A model generated the notes under the pieces. That model saw nothing but the letters and a program-made list of their open reading frames with translations. It was not told the origin of the DNA and made no database searches. From a virus: a DNA stretch of 40,590 bases. Location of the stretch: IMG/VR virus record IMGVR_UViG_3300036791_000599, positions 1 through 40,590 of that record; one strand, 5' to 3'. Below are positions 24,701-32,204 of this stretch, piece after piece (within the stretch, counting starts at the first letter, position 1; every line of letters begins with the position of its first letter). Both the position numbers and the translations under genes were made by a program.

Positions 24701-24906
24701 AGCTGAATCTGTCCACCAACCCGTTCGCGAACGCGATCACGTCCGGGGTTGTCGGGCCGACGGCACAGCCCCCGGCCGCGGGCACGGCAGCCGCCTTCCG
24801 GCCGACCGGCAGGTTCGCCGTCGACCTGGTGCAGGCCATCCAGTCTGCGAAGCAGGGTGACCGTGGCGCGCAGGCGTGGCTGACCGCGCGAGGTCAGACC
24901 TGGTGA
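21766..24906 (+). CDS. Virion-associated lysin: degenerate M23-like plus glucosaminidase-like domains
   Basis: The 1046-residue protein starts with a LytM/M23-shaped domain (about 1-125) that keeps YVGHAQPTVKVGQMLKPGQP but lacks the first metal motif and has SYWTEIGF where HLHFEV is expected, so it is probably inactive. Residues about 160-278 look like a glucosaminidase/lytic transglycosylase domain with a likely catalytic Glu near 204 (AISGGESSFG) and NPFGYG. The rest is Ala/Gln-rich helix and Gly/Thr/Pro-rich beta sequence. It probably opens the host wall during DNA entry. ATG 21766 directly follows the previous stop. Confidence 0.7.
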   Translation: MAAGAPRSVLLSPVTGATTLMRQDQGQDYQGSAGGQVLALGNARVDAIKPDPGGFGTALYYTLVGGPNAGQQFYVGHAQPTVKVGQMLKPGQPIARLVSPGLGPSPSYWTEIGFAKGGVPEYGMDQGGAKFDAYLKGLPGIQPYKPPSVVPPGTSAYTPLKAAQIDTFLKARNSPLAGMGAAFVAAGAKYGVDPGVLVAISGGESSFGQKLFRPFNPFGYGKQAFPSFQAAINRVASDLGTNYNLSSISSIGSRYSPPASNPNWVPNVLNFYQALTGHPYGHGTVPTATDYSTPNGSGAPAGGGVTPAGAAGFTVTAVPPGQGVGGTDTAATAAPQTVYVGPTLTSRTRDPLGGEAPILSPQPKVTAAPAAGSPGVAATGPAVGGIDIPSIIAQVNQQSLEAAKAAIAAQVTGFTNAQQFETGLGQQQAAAIAGMADAAAKYLQPFGALANQQYQEGVASEQNLAQGFSGAAAQDVSDRAAQMNRDLQAAGSPIGVPDQGQTLGGVLMGTTGAIPSRLLGVQGGAATAAALNQPFSAIAQGEAGQTAAQGAAIEKARAYQGQILAAQAQLPTLYNQFRTASLGSAIQLAALQKPIVTRTPSGIALVNPITGAVTIPPNVGNARISPQISKSTGWWTDIFGTKIVDSKGNYIPYPTGGAGVVPGGITKVGNALVRINPDYSTTVLYQGPSSGNRISSGGNVYEENPNKPGQWTQIIKAGDKPAQLIHDSRTGYTATFNPSTASLTVIDPGTGPASMQPQVRNNANGVPVVVYPVQNKNGTISWSSVTPSGPAGAAKVTTPRNAQTGTTVVRGITYQTERQPDGSWAISVAPNGQPIVVKGPKAAGGLTGSGIGSVTARAFAAIKAAAANIAPLKGAAGQVTNAGHSPEPYQATLQNAINMYPSPNPPKWWVNKVTQRTNNAYRTYVNGLATAFQKGTSDTPAQDSVTTFRALNAEGFPPAMVLNAVLSAYGISRAQLQRQLNLSTNPFANAITSGVVGPTAQPPAAGTAAAFRPTGRFAVDLVQAIQSAKQGDRGAQAWLTARGQTW

Positions 24907-24923
24907 GCGCGACGGGGTAACAG

Positions 24924-27900
24924 GTGGCCCTTCCCCAGAGCATCATTGATGCTGCTGGCTCCGGCCCCTCCATCACGCTCGGCGATCTCCCCCAGAGCAT
25001 CATCGACGCGGCGGGTGGCGGCAGCGGCGGCGGTGGCAAGAAGAAGTCGGGCTTCCTCAGCGGTGCCCTCACCCAGCTGAAAGACGCCGTCTACGGCGCG
25101 ATCCCCGGCACGATCGAGCTTGCCGGGCAGATCATCCACTCCGGGCCGCCCGAGCAGATCTACCGCTCCCTGTTCCAGGGCAAGCCGATCAACTGGGGCG
25201 ACCTGGCGGGCAAGCCGATCTGGAAAGGGACGATCGAGCCGACGATCAAAGCCCAGGAGACCTACTGGCAGCACCCGCTCCGCTACACCGAGCAGGGTGA
25301 CATTTTCGACCCGCTGCTGATCCCCTCGCTCGTCGTTCCCGCGGTGGCGGGGCGGATCGCAGCGGCGAGACTCGCCACCACCGGGGCGGAGACGCGGGCC
25401 GCTCTTCTCACCGGGAAGATCCAGGGGCCGCTGCGGACGATCACGGCGCCCACCGACGCCGGGGGCACCCAGGTGCTGCGGGTGCTGCCCGAGTCGGGCT
25501 GGCGTGCCGGACGGATGATGGGGACCGACAAGGTGCTGCGGGCGGTCACGAACCCGGAGACGCCGATCGTCGGCCTGAACGCCCGCATCGCCAGGGCGGG
25601 CACCAGGGGCGCCCAGCGCAACTACCTGCGGATGCTCGCGAACCCGGTCGTGAAGCAATGGGTGAGCGCGTTCGGGAAGCTCAACGACAACCAGAAGGTC
25701 GCCTTCGGGATGCTGAAGCGCACACCGCTCCCGGAGGATCTGGAGCGCTACAAGACGACCCTGGCCGCGAAAGGCACGCCCGTCGCCGCCCAGACGCTGC
25801 ACATGCTGGAGCAGCCGGAGGTGAACCACGCCTTCCAGAACTGGGAGCAGGTCCCGGCGATGAAGAAGGTGATGGACGCCTACGACAAGATGGGGCCTGC
25901 CGCCCAGAAGATCCTGGAGGACCGGGGCGCGATCGACCCGGAGCAGATCGCGGAAGGGCATTTCGCGCACACGATGCTGGCGCGCGGCGCCTACCAGCTG
26001 ACGAAAACGAAGGTCTACAACCACCTCCGCAACGTCGACGCGCGCCTGTCACGTGTGATGAACATCAAAGGCAACGCGGTGCAGCGCGCCGAGAAGCTGG
26101 GGATGCCCGAACTGAACTCGGCCATCTACCGGCAGGGCATGATCCAGCGGGCGATCGCGAAGATCCCCGGTCTGCAGGAGCGCTACGACCAGGTGAGCGC
26201 CGAAGCCGAGAACGCGGCGATCCCGGCGAGACGTCTGCGTCAGCAGGCGAAGCTGCTCGCCGAAGGACAGCTGGACACCTCCACCCTGCACGACCTGGGG
26301 ATCGAGATCCCGCCGGAGACAACCTCGATCAGCGGCGTCGGCGCGGCCTTCCACCGAAGCGAGCTTCAGGGCAAGCTGGACACGCTGCAGAAGCGGCTCG
26401 GGAGGGTCGACAAGGAGACGGCCACCCCCGGCTGGGAGCAGCCGCACATCGACAAGATCACCAAGCTCCAGACCCAGGTCGACAAGCTCGACCCGGTCAA
26501 GCAGGCTCCGTGGCGCGAACGGGTGCAGGGCGAACTGAGCGACGCGAAGGCGCGGCTGAAGTCGCTGCGCGGCCACGCCCAGAACCGCGCCGGGCTGGAG
26601 GGCCAGATCGCGAAGGTGAAGCAGGACCTCGCCGACGTGAACTCGGGCGCGCTCGTCTCCGAGCCGTTCAAGGACATTCGCCACGACGCGCTCGGGATGA
26701 TGCAGGACAGGCTGGAGCAGCGGCTCGGTCCCGCCTACGACCGCTACGAGAAGGCGATCATCCAGCAGCAGAAGCTCGACCGTCAGATCGAGCGCGCCCT
26801 GGAAGCCTCCGAGCGCGAAGGCAAGGCCACGTCGGACGTCGCCGCGGCACGCGAAGCCAGGATCGCCCTGCTCCAGAACGCCCGTGCCCGCCTCCACGAC
26901 GCGATCGACACCCAGGGTTCTCTGCAGGAGCTTCGCTCAAGGATCGGCGCGAACAAGGGCAGGCTGTACCTGCCCGGCCCTCCCGACGTTCACGGCGTCC
27001 CGACCCGTCTCGGCCCCGAGGAGCTTTCGAAGGAGATCGAGGCGGCCGGGCGTCCCCAGCCTGGCTACCTGCCCGACCAGCCCGCAGGGCAGGTGCCGGG
27101 CGGCTACGCGATGGCGCTCCCCGGGATCGGCGCGGTCAGGGCGAAAGGCACCGTGTTCGGGATCGGCGGCGACCTGTTCCGCAAAGGCATGTTCGACCTC
27201 ACCGGCGACGTGCTCACCCAGCGCTACATGGCGAACGCGAAATGGGCCTACCAGCACGACCTGCACCAGTGGGCCGCCTCGATCGCGAAACGGATCCCGA
27301 AGGGCGACGACCTGCCGCCCGGGTACGAGTGGCTCCGCACCTACCGGGGTCAGCGGATCCCCTACGCGCAGGGTGTCAGGGCGGAGCACCTGCTCGCGAA
27401 CGAGAAGGCGTTCGACCTTTCGGATCTCCAGGATCTGACCAGCAAGGATCCGGGGCTGAAAGAGTCGGAGATCGCCAGCGACGGCGAGAGCCTGCTGGCG
27501 GTGCCGAAGGGCGTCGCCGACCATTTCCGCAACGACTACCGCCGGGCGCAGAGCGGGGTCAGCAAGATGTTCGACAAGTACACCCAGGCCTGGCGGCGTC
27601 TGATCCTGCACCTGCGGATCCCCTGGCTCGAAAACAACATCTTCGGGAACATGGTGCTGGCCGGGATCCGCTTCGCCGGGGTGAACGGGCTGAAGGCGTT
27701 CGCCGACGTGATCGGACAGACGAAAGGCGGGCAGGCTTTGCAGCGGCTCGCGCACATGCCCGTCACCGAGCGCGGCCTCAACCTCGAAGACCAGCTGCAC
27801 ATCTTCCCGGAGCAGGCCCGGCCCGGCACCGCCTTCGGCGCGAACCTCCCCGGCGGGATCTACGACCGCAAGGGCCTGCGGACGATCCAGAAGCTCGGCT

Positions 27901-28712
27901 CGGCGACGCTGGGCCTGCTGCCCCGCGGCGATATCGCCGTCGAGACCGGGCTTCGCCGCGCCGCCATCAACACCGTTCTTCGCGGCTCCACGGAGGTGAA
28001 GGCGCTCTACAAGGCGATGCCGAAGCAGACGCGCAGCTGGCGCGCGGCGATGAAGCAGGGCCTTGAGAACAACCCGAACCTGGTCGACATGGTCAGCCGT
28101 GAGGTGAACGACGCGCTCGGCGACTACCTGTCGCTCAGCCCGGTGGAGCGCGGGGCGATCCGCGGCATCGTGCCGTTCTACGCCTGGTACCGGGAGATCA
28201 CCCGGATCGCGCTGAAGCTGCCCCTGGACGCCCCCGCTCGGACGGCGATCTTTCTGCAGCTGGGCAAGATCGGTGCCCAGACCTCGCCGAGCGACGTCCC
28301 CTCGTATCTGCGCGGCGGCTTCCCGATCGGCCTCAGGAACGGCCAGCAGACGATCATCTCGACGAGGGCCGCGAACCCGTTCTCCAGCGTGATCGACCTT
28401 GGCTCCGCGATCGCCCCGCTGTTCACACACCCCACCCCGACAAGCCTGTCGAACCTCGCGGGGGTCACGAACCCGCTGGTCTCCTCGGTCGCGGACGCTC
28501 TCCTGCACCCGACAAGGAGCTACCCGCTGGCGGTGCAGCCGTTCCTCGGGATCGGTCAGGGGCTGCCGCAGTACCGGGCGGCGTTCCCCTCGAAGTCGAC
28601 CCTCTACCCGACCCGCTCCCAGGGCGATCTGATCCTGCAGTCGATCCTCGGTGACCCGCGCCGCACCTACGACGTCGGCCAGGCGTCGTCGCGCCACGCG
28701 CTCGGGCAGTAA
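24924..28712 (+). CDS. Giant internal virion / ejection protein (1262 residues)
   Basis: This is the largest gene. The N-terminus carries a tandem repeat LPQSIIDAAG (residues 3-12 and 22-31) before a Gly/Lys linker. A long charged helical region at about 430-680 has strong coiled-coil character (LQGKLDTLQKRLGRVDKE). The C-terminal third has several amphipathic and weakly hydrophobic segments (GNMVLAGIRFAGVNGLKAF). Last large gene of the virion module, after a wall-degrading protein, it fits a T7 gp16-like ejection protein that forms a channel across the envelope. No enzymatic motif is seen. Start GTG 24924. Confidence 0.65.
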   Translation: MALPQSIIDAAGSGPSITLGDLPQSIIDAAGGGSGGGGKKKSGFLSGALTQLKDAVYGAIPGTIELAGQIIHSGPPEQIYRSLFQGKPINWGDLAGKPIWKGTIEPTIKAQETYWQHPLRYTEQGDIFDPLLIPSLVVPAVAGRIAAARLATTGAETRAALLTGKIQGPLRTITAPTDAGGTQVLRVLPESGWRAGRMMGTDKVLRAVTNPETPIVGLNARIARAGTRGAQRNYLRMLANPVVKQWVSAFGKLNDNQKVAFGMLKRTPLPEDLERYKTTLAAKGTPVAAQTLHMLEQPEVNHAFQNWEQVPAMKKVMDAYDKMGPAAQKILEDRGAIDPEQIAEGHFAHTMLARGAYQLTKTKVYNHLRNVDARLSRVMNIKGNAVQRAEKLGMPELNSAIYRQGMIQRAIAKIPGLQERYDQVSAEAENAAIPARRLRQQAKLLAEGQLDTSTLHDLGIEIPPETTSISGVGAAFHRSELQGKLDTLQKRLGRVDKETATPGWEQPHIDKITKLQTQVDKLDPVKQAPWRERVQGELSDAKARLKSLRGHAQNRAGLEGQIAKVKQDLADVNSGALVSEPFKDIRHDALGMMQDRLEQRLGPAYDRYEKAIIQQQKLDRQIERALEASEREGKATSDVAAAREARIALLQNARARLHDAIDTQGSLQELRSRIGANKGRLYLPGPPDVHGVPTRLGPEELSKEIEAAGRPQPGYLPDQPAGQVPGGYAMALPGIGAVRAKGTVFGIGGDLFRKGMFDLTGDVLTQRYMANAKWAYQHDLHQWAASIAKRIPKGDDLPPGYEWLRTYRGQRIPYAQGVRAEHLLANEKAFDLSDLQDLTSKDPGLKESEIASDGESLLAVPKGVADHFRNDYRRAQSGVSKMFDKYTQAWRRLILHLRIPWLENNIFGNMVLAGIRFAGVNGLKAFADVIGQTKGGQALQRLAHMPVTERGLNLEDQLHIFPEQARPGTAFGANLPGGIYDRKGLRTIQKLGSATLGLLPRGDIAVETGLRRAAINTVLRGSTEVKALYKAMPKQTRSWRAAMKQGLENNPNLVDMVSREVNDALGDYLSLSPVERGAIRGIVPFYAWYREITRIALKLPLDAPARTAIFLQLGKIGAQTSPSDVPSYLRGGFPIGLRNGQQTIISTRAANPFSSVIDLGSAIAPLFTHPTPTSLSNLAGVTNPLVSSVADALLHPTRSYPLAVQPFLGIGQGLPQYRAAFPSKSTLYPTRSQGDLILQSILGDPRRTYDVGQASSRHALGQ

Positions 28713-28725
28713 ACGGGACAAAAAA

Positions 28726-28749
28726 AAGGGGACCCTCTCGGGTCCCCTT
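28726..28749. terminator. Terminator between convergent modules
   Basis: AAGGGGACCC (28726-28735), loop TCTC, and GGGTCCCCTT (28740-28749) form a 10-bp hairpin. On the minus strand it is followed by a run of T (plus-strand A run 28720-28727), an excellent intrinsic terminator for the leftward cluster. On the plus strand only TTGG follows, so rightward termination would be weaker. It lies between the end of the virion module and the end of the early cluster. Confidence 0.85.
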
Positions 28750-28753
28750 GGTA

Positions 28754-28819
28754 CTACTCGTCGTCGTCCGGCTTCGGATCCGGCTCCGGGTCCGGCTTCG
28801 GTGTCTCCACTGTCTCCAT
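28754..28819 (-). CDS. 21-residue acidic Pro-rich microprotein
   Basis: ATG 28819 is preceded by GGAGGGATGC, a strong ribosome site, and the frame ends with TAG at 28754-28756, four bases from the terminator. The product alternates Pro with Asp, Glu or Lys (PKPDPEPDPKPDDDE), giving a very acidic, extended peptide. It is the final gene of the leftward transcript. Function unknown; the ribosome site and position support it being translated. Confidence 0.5.
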   Translation of the reverse strand: METVETPKPDPEPDPKPDDDE

Positions 28820-28884
28820 GCATCCCTCCTCTCCGAGGCTTGATAGAACAGGGACCCGACCCCCCGCCGCAACAGGGGGCCGGG

Positions 28885-29298
28885 CTAGTCAGGTCTTCTG
28901 AATCGCGACGGAGAGCTTCCGTTTTTCCGTCGCATGTAGTGCCTAGCGATTCTGCGTCTGCACTCGATGCAGACCCTGTTGTTTCCTTCCAGCCTGTACG
29001 ACCCCTCCACGTATGGGTGCCCGTGACTACACGCGTCGCGGCCACGCCAGTGGATGGCCGCGTGCTCATGGGCCGTCATCTCGACGAGGTGCCCGACGAA
29101 CACGCAGAGACGGTTCCCGCACGTGTGGTGCAAAACCCCATCGGGCCACCTCCCATTCGCCAGCCGGAAGGCAGCCCGATGGGCTGTGCCGGAACGTCCG
29201 TCTAGAAGGCAGTAGCCGTACCCGCCTCCCTTTCCTCTCGTCCAGACGAGGCAACCGTTCTCTACTCTGGTGCTAGCCCAGAAGGTCTGTTCATCCAT
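28885..29298 (-). CDS. HNH endonuclease (homing type)
   Basis: The 137-residue protein begins with the usual cap of phage HNH enzymes (FWASTRVENGCLVWTRG), then carries the core AHRAAFRLANG...LHHTCGNRLCVFVGHL and a downstream zinc cluster (CSHGHPY...CIECRRR). Catalytic His residues and metal-binding Cys appear intact. It stands alone near the end of the leftward cluster, typical of mobile HNH genes. Confidence 0.8.
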   Translation of the reverse strand: MDEQTFWASTRVENGCLVWTRGKGGGYGYCLLDGRSGTAHRAAFRLANGRWPDGVLHHTCGNRLCVFVGHLVEMTAHEHAAIHWRGRDACSHGHPYVEGSYRLEGNNRVCIECRRRIARHYMRRKNGSSPSRFRRPD

Positions 29299-29319
29299 GA
29301 CCTTCTGAACCTATAAAGA

Positions 29320-29724
29320 TCAGAGCAAACGGTACAACTCCTCGTCGGGCGAGACGCTGATCGTCTTGTTCGACGCCAGCGAGAGCACCCGGACGAACTT
29401 CTCCAGGCTGTTCTCGTTCGGCGTCTGCTTCACCGCGACCGGCGTGAAGTCGGTGTCCTCGAACAGGCGCGTCACCTGCACGAGCGACTCCTCCCAGTTG
29501 CGGAAGCCGAGGCCGCGGGCGACGTAGCCCGCCACCTCGTCGGCGTGCTCGGCGAGGAACGCCTTGAACGCGTTCATCGACGCGATCGTCGCCGCGTTCT
29601 TCTCCTCCCGCTCCGCAACGGCCTTGTCGAGGTTCGTCTGGAGCGTCCCGATCAGGGTCTCCCTGGGGATCTCCAGCGGCTCCTTCACGTCGGAGCGGTA
29701 GTTACCGTCGTCGTCGTACGACAT
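29320..29724 (-). CDS. Unknown 134-residue protein
   Basis: ATG 29724 is preceded by AGAGGAGACAC. The protein is acidic and mostly helical, with a likely coiled coil at about 30-50 (LDKAVAEREEKNAATIASMN). No motif is recognised. The 53-nt gap upstream holds a copy of the dispersed palindrome. Confidence 0.6.
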   Translation of the reverse strand: MSYDDDGNYRSDVKEPLEIPRETLIGTLQTNLDKAVAEREEKNAATIASMNAFKAFLAEHADEVAGYVARGLGFRNWEESLVQVTRLFEDTDFTPVAVKQTPNENSLEKFVRVLSLASNKTISVSPDEELYRLL

Positions 29725-29759
29725 GCGATGTGTCTCCTCTCGTCATTCGCGAATGTGCC

Positions 29760-29773
29760 TGTCACGCATGACA
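29760..29773. promoter_or_regulatory. Dispersed palindrome, variant copy 4
   Basis: TGTCACGCATGACA differs from the consensus TGTCACGCGTGACA at one base. It fills most of the gap between two leftward genes (stop 29778, start 29724), where an operator for the 29724 gene would be expected. Confidence 0.5.
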
Positions 29774-29777
29774 GGGC

Positions 29778-30689
29778 CTACGCGGTGGCTGCAGCCACCG
29801 GCTCGGGGGACTTCTCCGCGGGTGTCTCGTCAGGCTTCACCTCCTCGTCGGGCTTGTCGTCGGCCGCCTTCACGGCAGCCGGTCTCGGGTAGCCCGGCTT
29901 GCACTGCCCCACCTGGTCGAGGGTCGCGCAGCACTCGCACTGGATCGCGAAGTCCGACAGCATCTCGTCGACTCCGGTCACCGTGAACCCCTGCTTGCCT
30001 GGGCAGCAGAAGTTCGTGTGCGGGGCGAGCTTCGTCTCCGCCCACCAGTGCCCACACCCGGGGCAGCGGAAGCGGATCCCGGCGGGCATCGTCGGCGTCT
30101 TTGGCGCTGCCTTCTTTGCCGGTGTCGGCGCGTAGCCGTACCCGCCGGGCAGAGCCGACCGTGGCGGGGCCGTGTAGATCGACTTCGGCTTTGGCTCCTG
30201 AAGCGCCTTCGGCCACAGCATCGGGTGCTTCGGCTCCAGGATCCGGGAGATCTCATCCGGGAGCACGTACACCCGGTAGAGGAAGTTGCCCGGCGTGCCC
30301 TCGCCGGAGCAGACCCAGGAGTCGAACCGCTCGTGCGCCGGGATCGACTGCATCATCCCTTCGGTGATCACGTTCTCCTCGACGAGCGTGAGCAGCCAGT
30401 CGCCCTTCGCCCAGATGAAGACGGGCGGGATGTTCGCCTCCATGATCCCGTTGGTCAGATCCACCTTCGCGAACCCGGACGGCTTCTGGTTGTTGAACGT
30501 CCCCGGCCTCAGCCCCGTCTTCTCGTCGGAGACGAAGTCGTACGGGGTGTGGTCTTTCGGCCCGTGCGGGAAGCGGAAGCCGACCATCATCGGGTCGACC
30601 GGCTCCTTCTCCTCAGAAGGGGCTGACGACCCCGACTGCGCTCGCTTCGGGACCGGACGCTGGGGCGCCCGCGGCTTGCGTGTCGCCAT
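29778..30689 (-). CDS. Unknown protein with zinc-ribbon segment
   Basis: ATG 30689 follows AAGGAGGTCACGA. The 303-residue protein has a basic disordered N-terminus, a globular middle (VFIWAKGDWLLTLVEENVIT), a Pro/Lys linker, then Cys pairs (RCPGCGHWW, FCCPGKQ, CECCATLDQ) that probably bind two zincs, and an acidic Lys/Pro/Glu tail. It overlaps the upstream gene by 77 nt, an unusually long overlap here. A DNA- or RNA-interacting early protein is plausible. Family not recognised. Confidence 0.65.
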   Translation of the reverse strand: MATRKPRAPQRPVPKRAQSGSSAPSEEKEPVDPMMVGFRFPHGPKDHTPYDFVSDEKTGLRPGTFNNQKPSGFAKVDLTNGIMEANIPPVFIWAKGDWLLTLVEENVITEGMMQSIPAHERFDSWVCSGEGTPGNFLYRVYVLPDEISRILEPKHPMLWPKALQEPKPKSIYTAPPRSALPGGYGYAPTPAKKAAPKTPTMPAGIRFRCPGCGHWWAETKLAPHTNFCCPGKQGFTVTGVDEMLSDFAIQCECCATLDQVGQCKPGYPRPAAVKAADDKPDEEVKPDETPAEKSPEPVAAATA

Positions 30690-31236
30690 TCGTGACCTCC
30701 TTCGTCACGTGGGTGATCCCTTCGATGCCCTCGACGTTGTTGGCCCTGAGGATCGCGACGAACGCACGGATCATCATCTGGGCCGCATCGGTGGGCATGT
30801 CGGGCTGGGTGGGGAGACACTGGACAAGCTGGTTCCAGTTCTCCAGGAGGTTCCGGTCGACGATCCCGGCGTACTCACCCGAGTACCGCTTCGGGTCGTA
30901 GAAGCGGATCAGCTCCCACATCTGTCTGGCAGCCGTCCGCTCCTCAGCGATCATGTGTTGGAGCGCCTCCAGTCGCGCCAGGATCTCGGACGTCCGCCGG
31001 GTTTTCGCCGCCTGCCTCAGGGCCTCGACCGCCTCACTCGTGTTCAGCCACGAGGCCCTGTAGGTCGTGTGGGCCGCTCTGATCGCGGAGACCCTGTCGG
31101 TGAAGCTCTTGTAAGCGATCACCACGTCCGGCAACTTCCCGGCCGGTGACGACTTCTTCAGAGCCAGCTTGATACCGATGCGAAGCTGCTGAGCCGCCTG
31201 GTGCGGCGGGATCGTCGGCAGCTTCACCTTCGCCAT
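30613..31236 (-). CDS. Unknown helical protein, 207 residues
   Basis: ATG 31236 is preferred over GTG 31245; neither has a clear ribosome site, so coupling to the gene upstream (stop 31248) is likely. The protein is soluble, basic and helical (SEAVEALRQAAKTRRTSEI, ARLEALQHMIAEERTAARQM), followed by WELIRFYDPKRYS and a low-complexity tail that lies in the overlap with the next gene. No motif recognised. Confidence 0.6.
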   Translation of the reverse strand: MAKVKLPTIPPHQAAQQLRIGIKLALKKSSPAGKLPDVVIAYKSFTDRVSAIRAAHTTYRASWLNTSEAVEALRQAAKTRRTSEILARLEALQHMIAEERTAARQMWELIRFYDPKRYSGEYAGIVDRNLLENWNQLVQCLPTQPDMPTDAAQMMIRAFVAILRANNVEGIEGITHVTKEVTNGDTQAAGAPASGPEASAVGVVSPF

Positions 31237-31247
31237 GTCGACCACGG

Positions 31248-31574
31248 TCAGACGTTGTAGTGCGGGAACTTCTCACCGTCGAAGGCGCCGATCACGCGCC
31301 GCATCCCCTGCGGCGCCGTCACCGAGTTGCCCGATCTGCGCTGGCCCCAGATCTCAGCGACGAGCGCGGCCTGCCGCTCGCTGCTGAAGCTGACGTTCGA
31401 GCCGGACACACCGGTTGCCCCGCAGTCTGCGAGCGCCCGGTAGTACAGGCACGCCGCCGGGTCGCCCATCGTCGCGTTCGGCAACTCGCTGAGCGGCGCG
31501 TGACCGAACGCCACCCTCGCCATGTTCACGATCGCCAGGGTGTCGCCGATCTCCTCGTGGAACTGCGTTCCCAT
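31248..31574 (-). CDS. Unknown 108-residue protein
   Basis: ATG 31574 follows GAGAGGAGAACGTG. The sequence is mixed alpha/beta with two Cys (AACLYYRALADCGATG) and a Ser-rich middle. No motif is recognised. It follows a 236-nt non-coding stretch with strong inverted repeats, so it may have its own promoter or leader. Confidence 0.6.
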   Translation of the reverse strand: MGTQFHEEIGDTLAIVNMARVAFGHAPLSELPNATMGDPAACLYYRALADCGATGVSGSNVSFSSERQAALVAEIWGQRRSGNSVTAPQGMRRVIGAFDGEKFPHYNV

Positions 31575-31607
31575 CACGTTCTCCTCTCTCGTACAAGCGC
31601 CCACCAC

Positions 31608-31682
31608 GGACGCTCTGCAGCGACCAGCGCTCGAAGACGGCTGGAGCCGTGAGCCGGAGCAGCTGGTCGCTGCACAGCGTCC
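31608..31682. repeat. 21-bp inverted repeat with one mismatch
   Basis: GGACGCTCTGCAGCGACCAG plus C (31608-31628) is matched in inverted orientation at 31662-31682 with one mismatch; the 33-nt loop contains a smaller hairpin (CGGC/GCCG). It is the longest inverted repeat seen in the window. Confidence 0.6.
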
Positions 31683-31786
31683 AAAGGTGGGTGCGGGGCG
31701 AGGGCGAGGATCACTTCGGGGTCCCCCGCCCCGCATGGGGCGCGTGGGGCGAGGCGAGAGAAGACGAGCGCCCCGCCCCACGCTGG

Positions 31787-31807
31787 CCGCGGGAACCAAC
31801 CCCGCGG
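31787..31807. terminator. Hairpin downstream of the transglycosylase-like gene
   Basis: CCGCGGG (31787-31793), 7-nt loop, CCCGCGG (31801-31807), followed on the plus strand by TTTCTAG. It sits just past the leftward stop at 31811. A T tract exists only on the plus side, so leftward termination is uncertain. Confidence 0.4.
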
Positions 31808-31810
31808 TTT

Positions 31811-32176
31811 CTAGGTCAGCCCGCAGACGCGAGCCGTCGTCCACTCCCTCCACGAGTGGCTGTCACGTTTCCAGACCAGGTAGGCACGGTAGGTCTGCTC
31901 CGACGGGGACGCCTGGGCAGGCGATCCCCGTCCACCAACCGACCACCAGGTCGTGAGGCTGAACTGGTATCCGCCGACTCCACCGCCGGACACCGTCCAC
32001 TCGTCGGAGCGGCCTACGTGTCCGTAGACCTCGTACCGGTGGATGCAGGCGGCCTGAGATAGCCACCACGCCGGATAGTGCGGGTACGCCGCTGCCAGAG
32101 CAGCAGGTGAATCGACGAGGCCGTAGCCGAACCAGCCAAGAACGAAAGCAAGTAAGAAAGCCAGGTGGGCACGAAT
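31811..32176 (-). CDS. Secreted Rpf/transglycosylase-like protein with no canonical start
   Basis: The frame has a hydrophobic secretion or anchor segment (AHLAFLLAFVLGWFGYGL), AAAYPHYPAWW, then CIHRYE with the likely catalytic Glu, GGYQFSLTTWWSVGG and a C-terminal AYLVWKRDSHSWREW, the pattern of small actinobacterial transglycosylase-like (Rpf/lysozyme fold) proteins. No ATG, GTG or TTG lies between the in-frame stop upstream and the catalytic part. ATT 32176, spaced well after AAAGGAGAGGGGGTC, is used here as the provisional start. The alternative is GTG 32172 in another frame followed by a -1 shift, or a one-base sequence error. It probably cuts peptidoglycan. Confidence 0.55.
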   Translation of the reverse strand: MRAHLAFLLAFVLGWFGYGLVDSPAALAAAYPHYPAWWLSQAACIHRYEVYGHVGRSDEWTVSGGGVGGYQFSLTTWWSVGGRGSPAQASPSEQTYRAYLVWKRDSHSWREWTTARVCGLT

Positions 32177-32204
32177 GACCCCCTCTCCTTTCCTCGCTTA
32201 CAGG

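Larger units (their letters stand above)
31575..31810. other. Non-coding stretch with strong inverted repeats
   Basis: No convincing gene lies here. Three inverted repeats are visible: 31608-31628/31662-31682 (20 of 21 bp), 31742-31751/31774-31783 (10 bp) and 31787-31793/31801-31807 (7 bp). Read leftward, these would form the leader of the gene starting at 31574. It could be a structured leader, small RNA or terminator cluster. Confidence 0.45.

Noticed and set aside
26046-26059. TGTCACGTGTGATG, a further near-match to the dispersed palindrome.
   Set aside because: Two or more mismatches and inside the ejection protein coding sequence; probably chance.
25658-28066. An 802-codon plus-strand frame inside the ejection protein gene.
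   Set aside because: Alternative frame of a well-supported gene with extreme Arg/Ala/Gly content.
26937-29069. A 710-codon minus-strand frame opposite the ejection protein.
   Set aside because: Antisense shadow in a high-GC gene; it also crosses the terminator at 28726-28749.
32014-32172. A 52-codon minus-strand frame from GTG 32172 with a hydrophobic N-terminus, possible holin.
   Set aside because: The transglycosylase-like frame covers the same bases with recognisable motifs; this frame may only be the start of a shifted reading and is described there.
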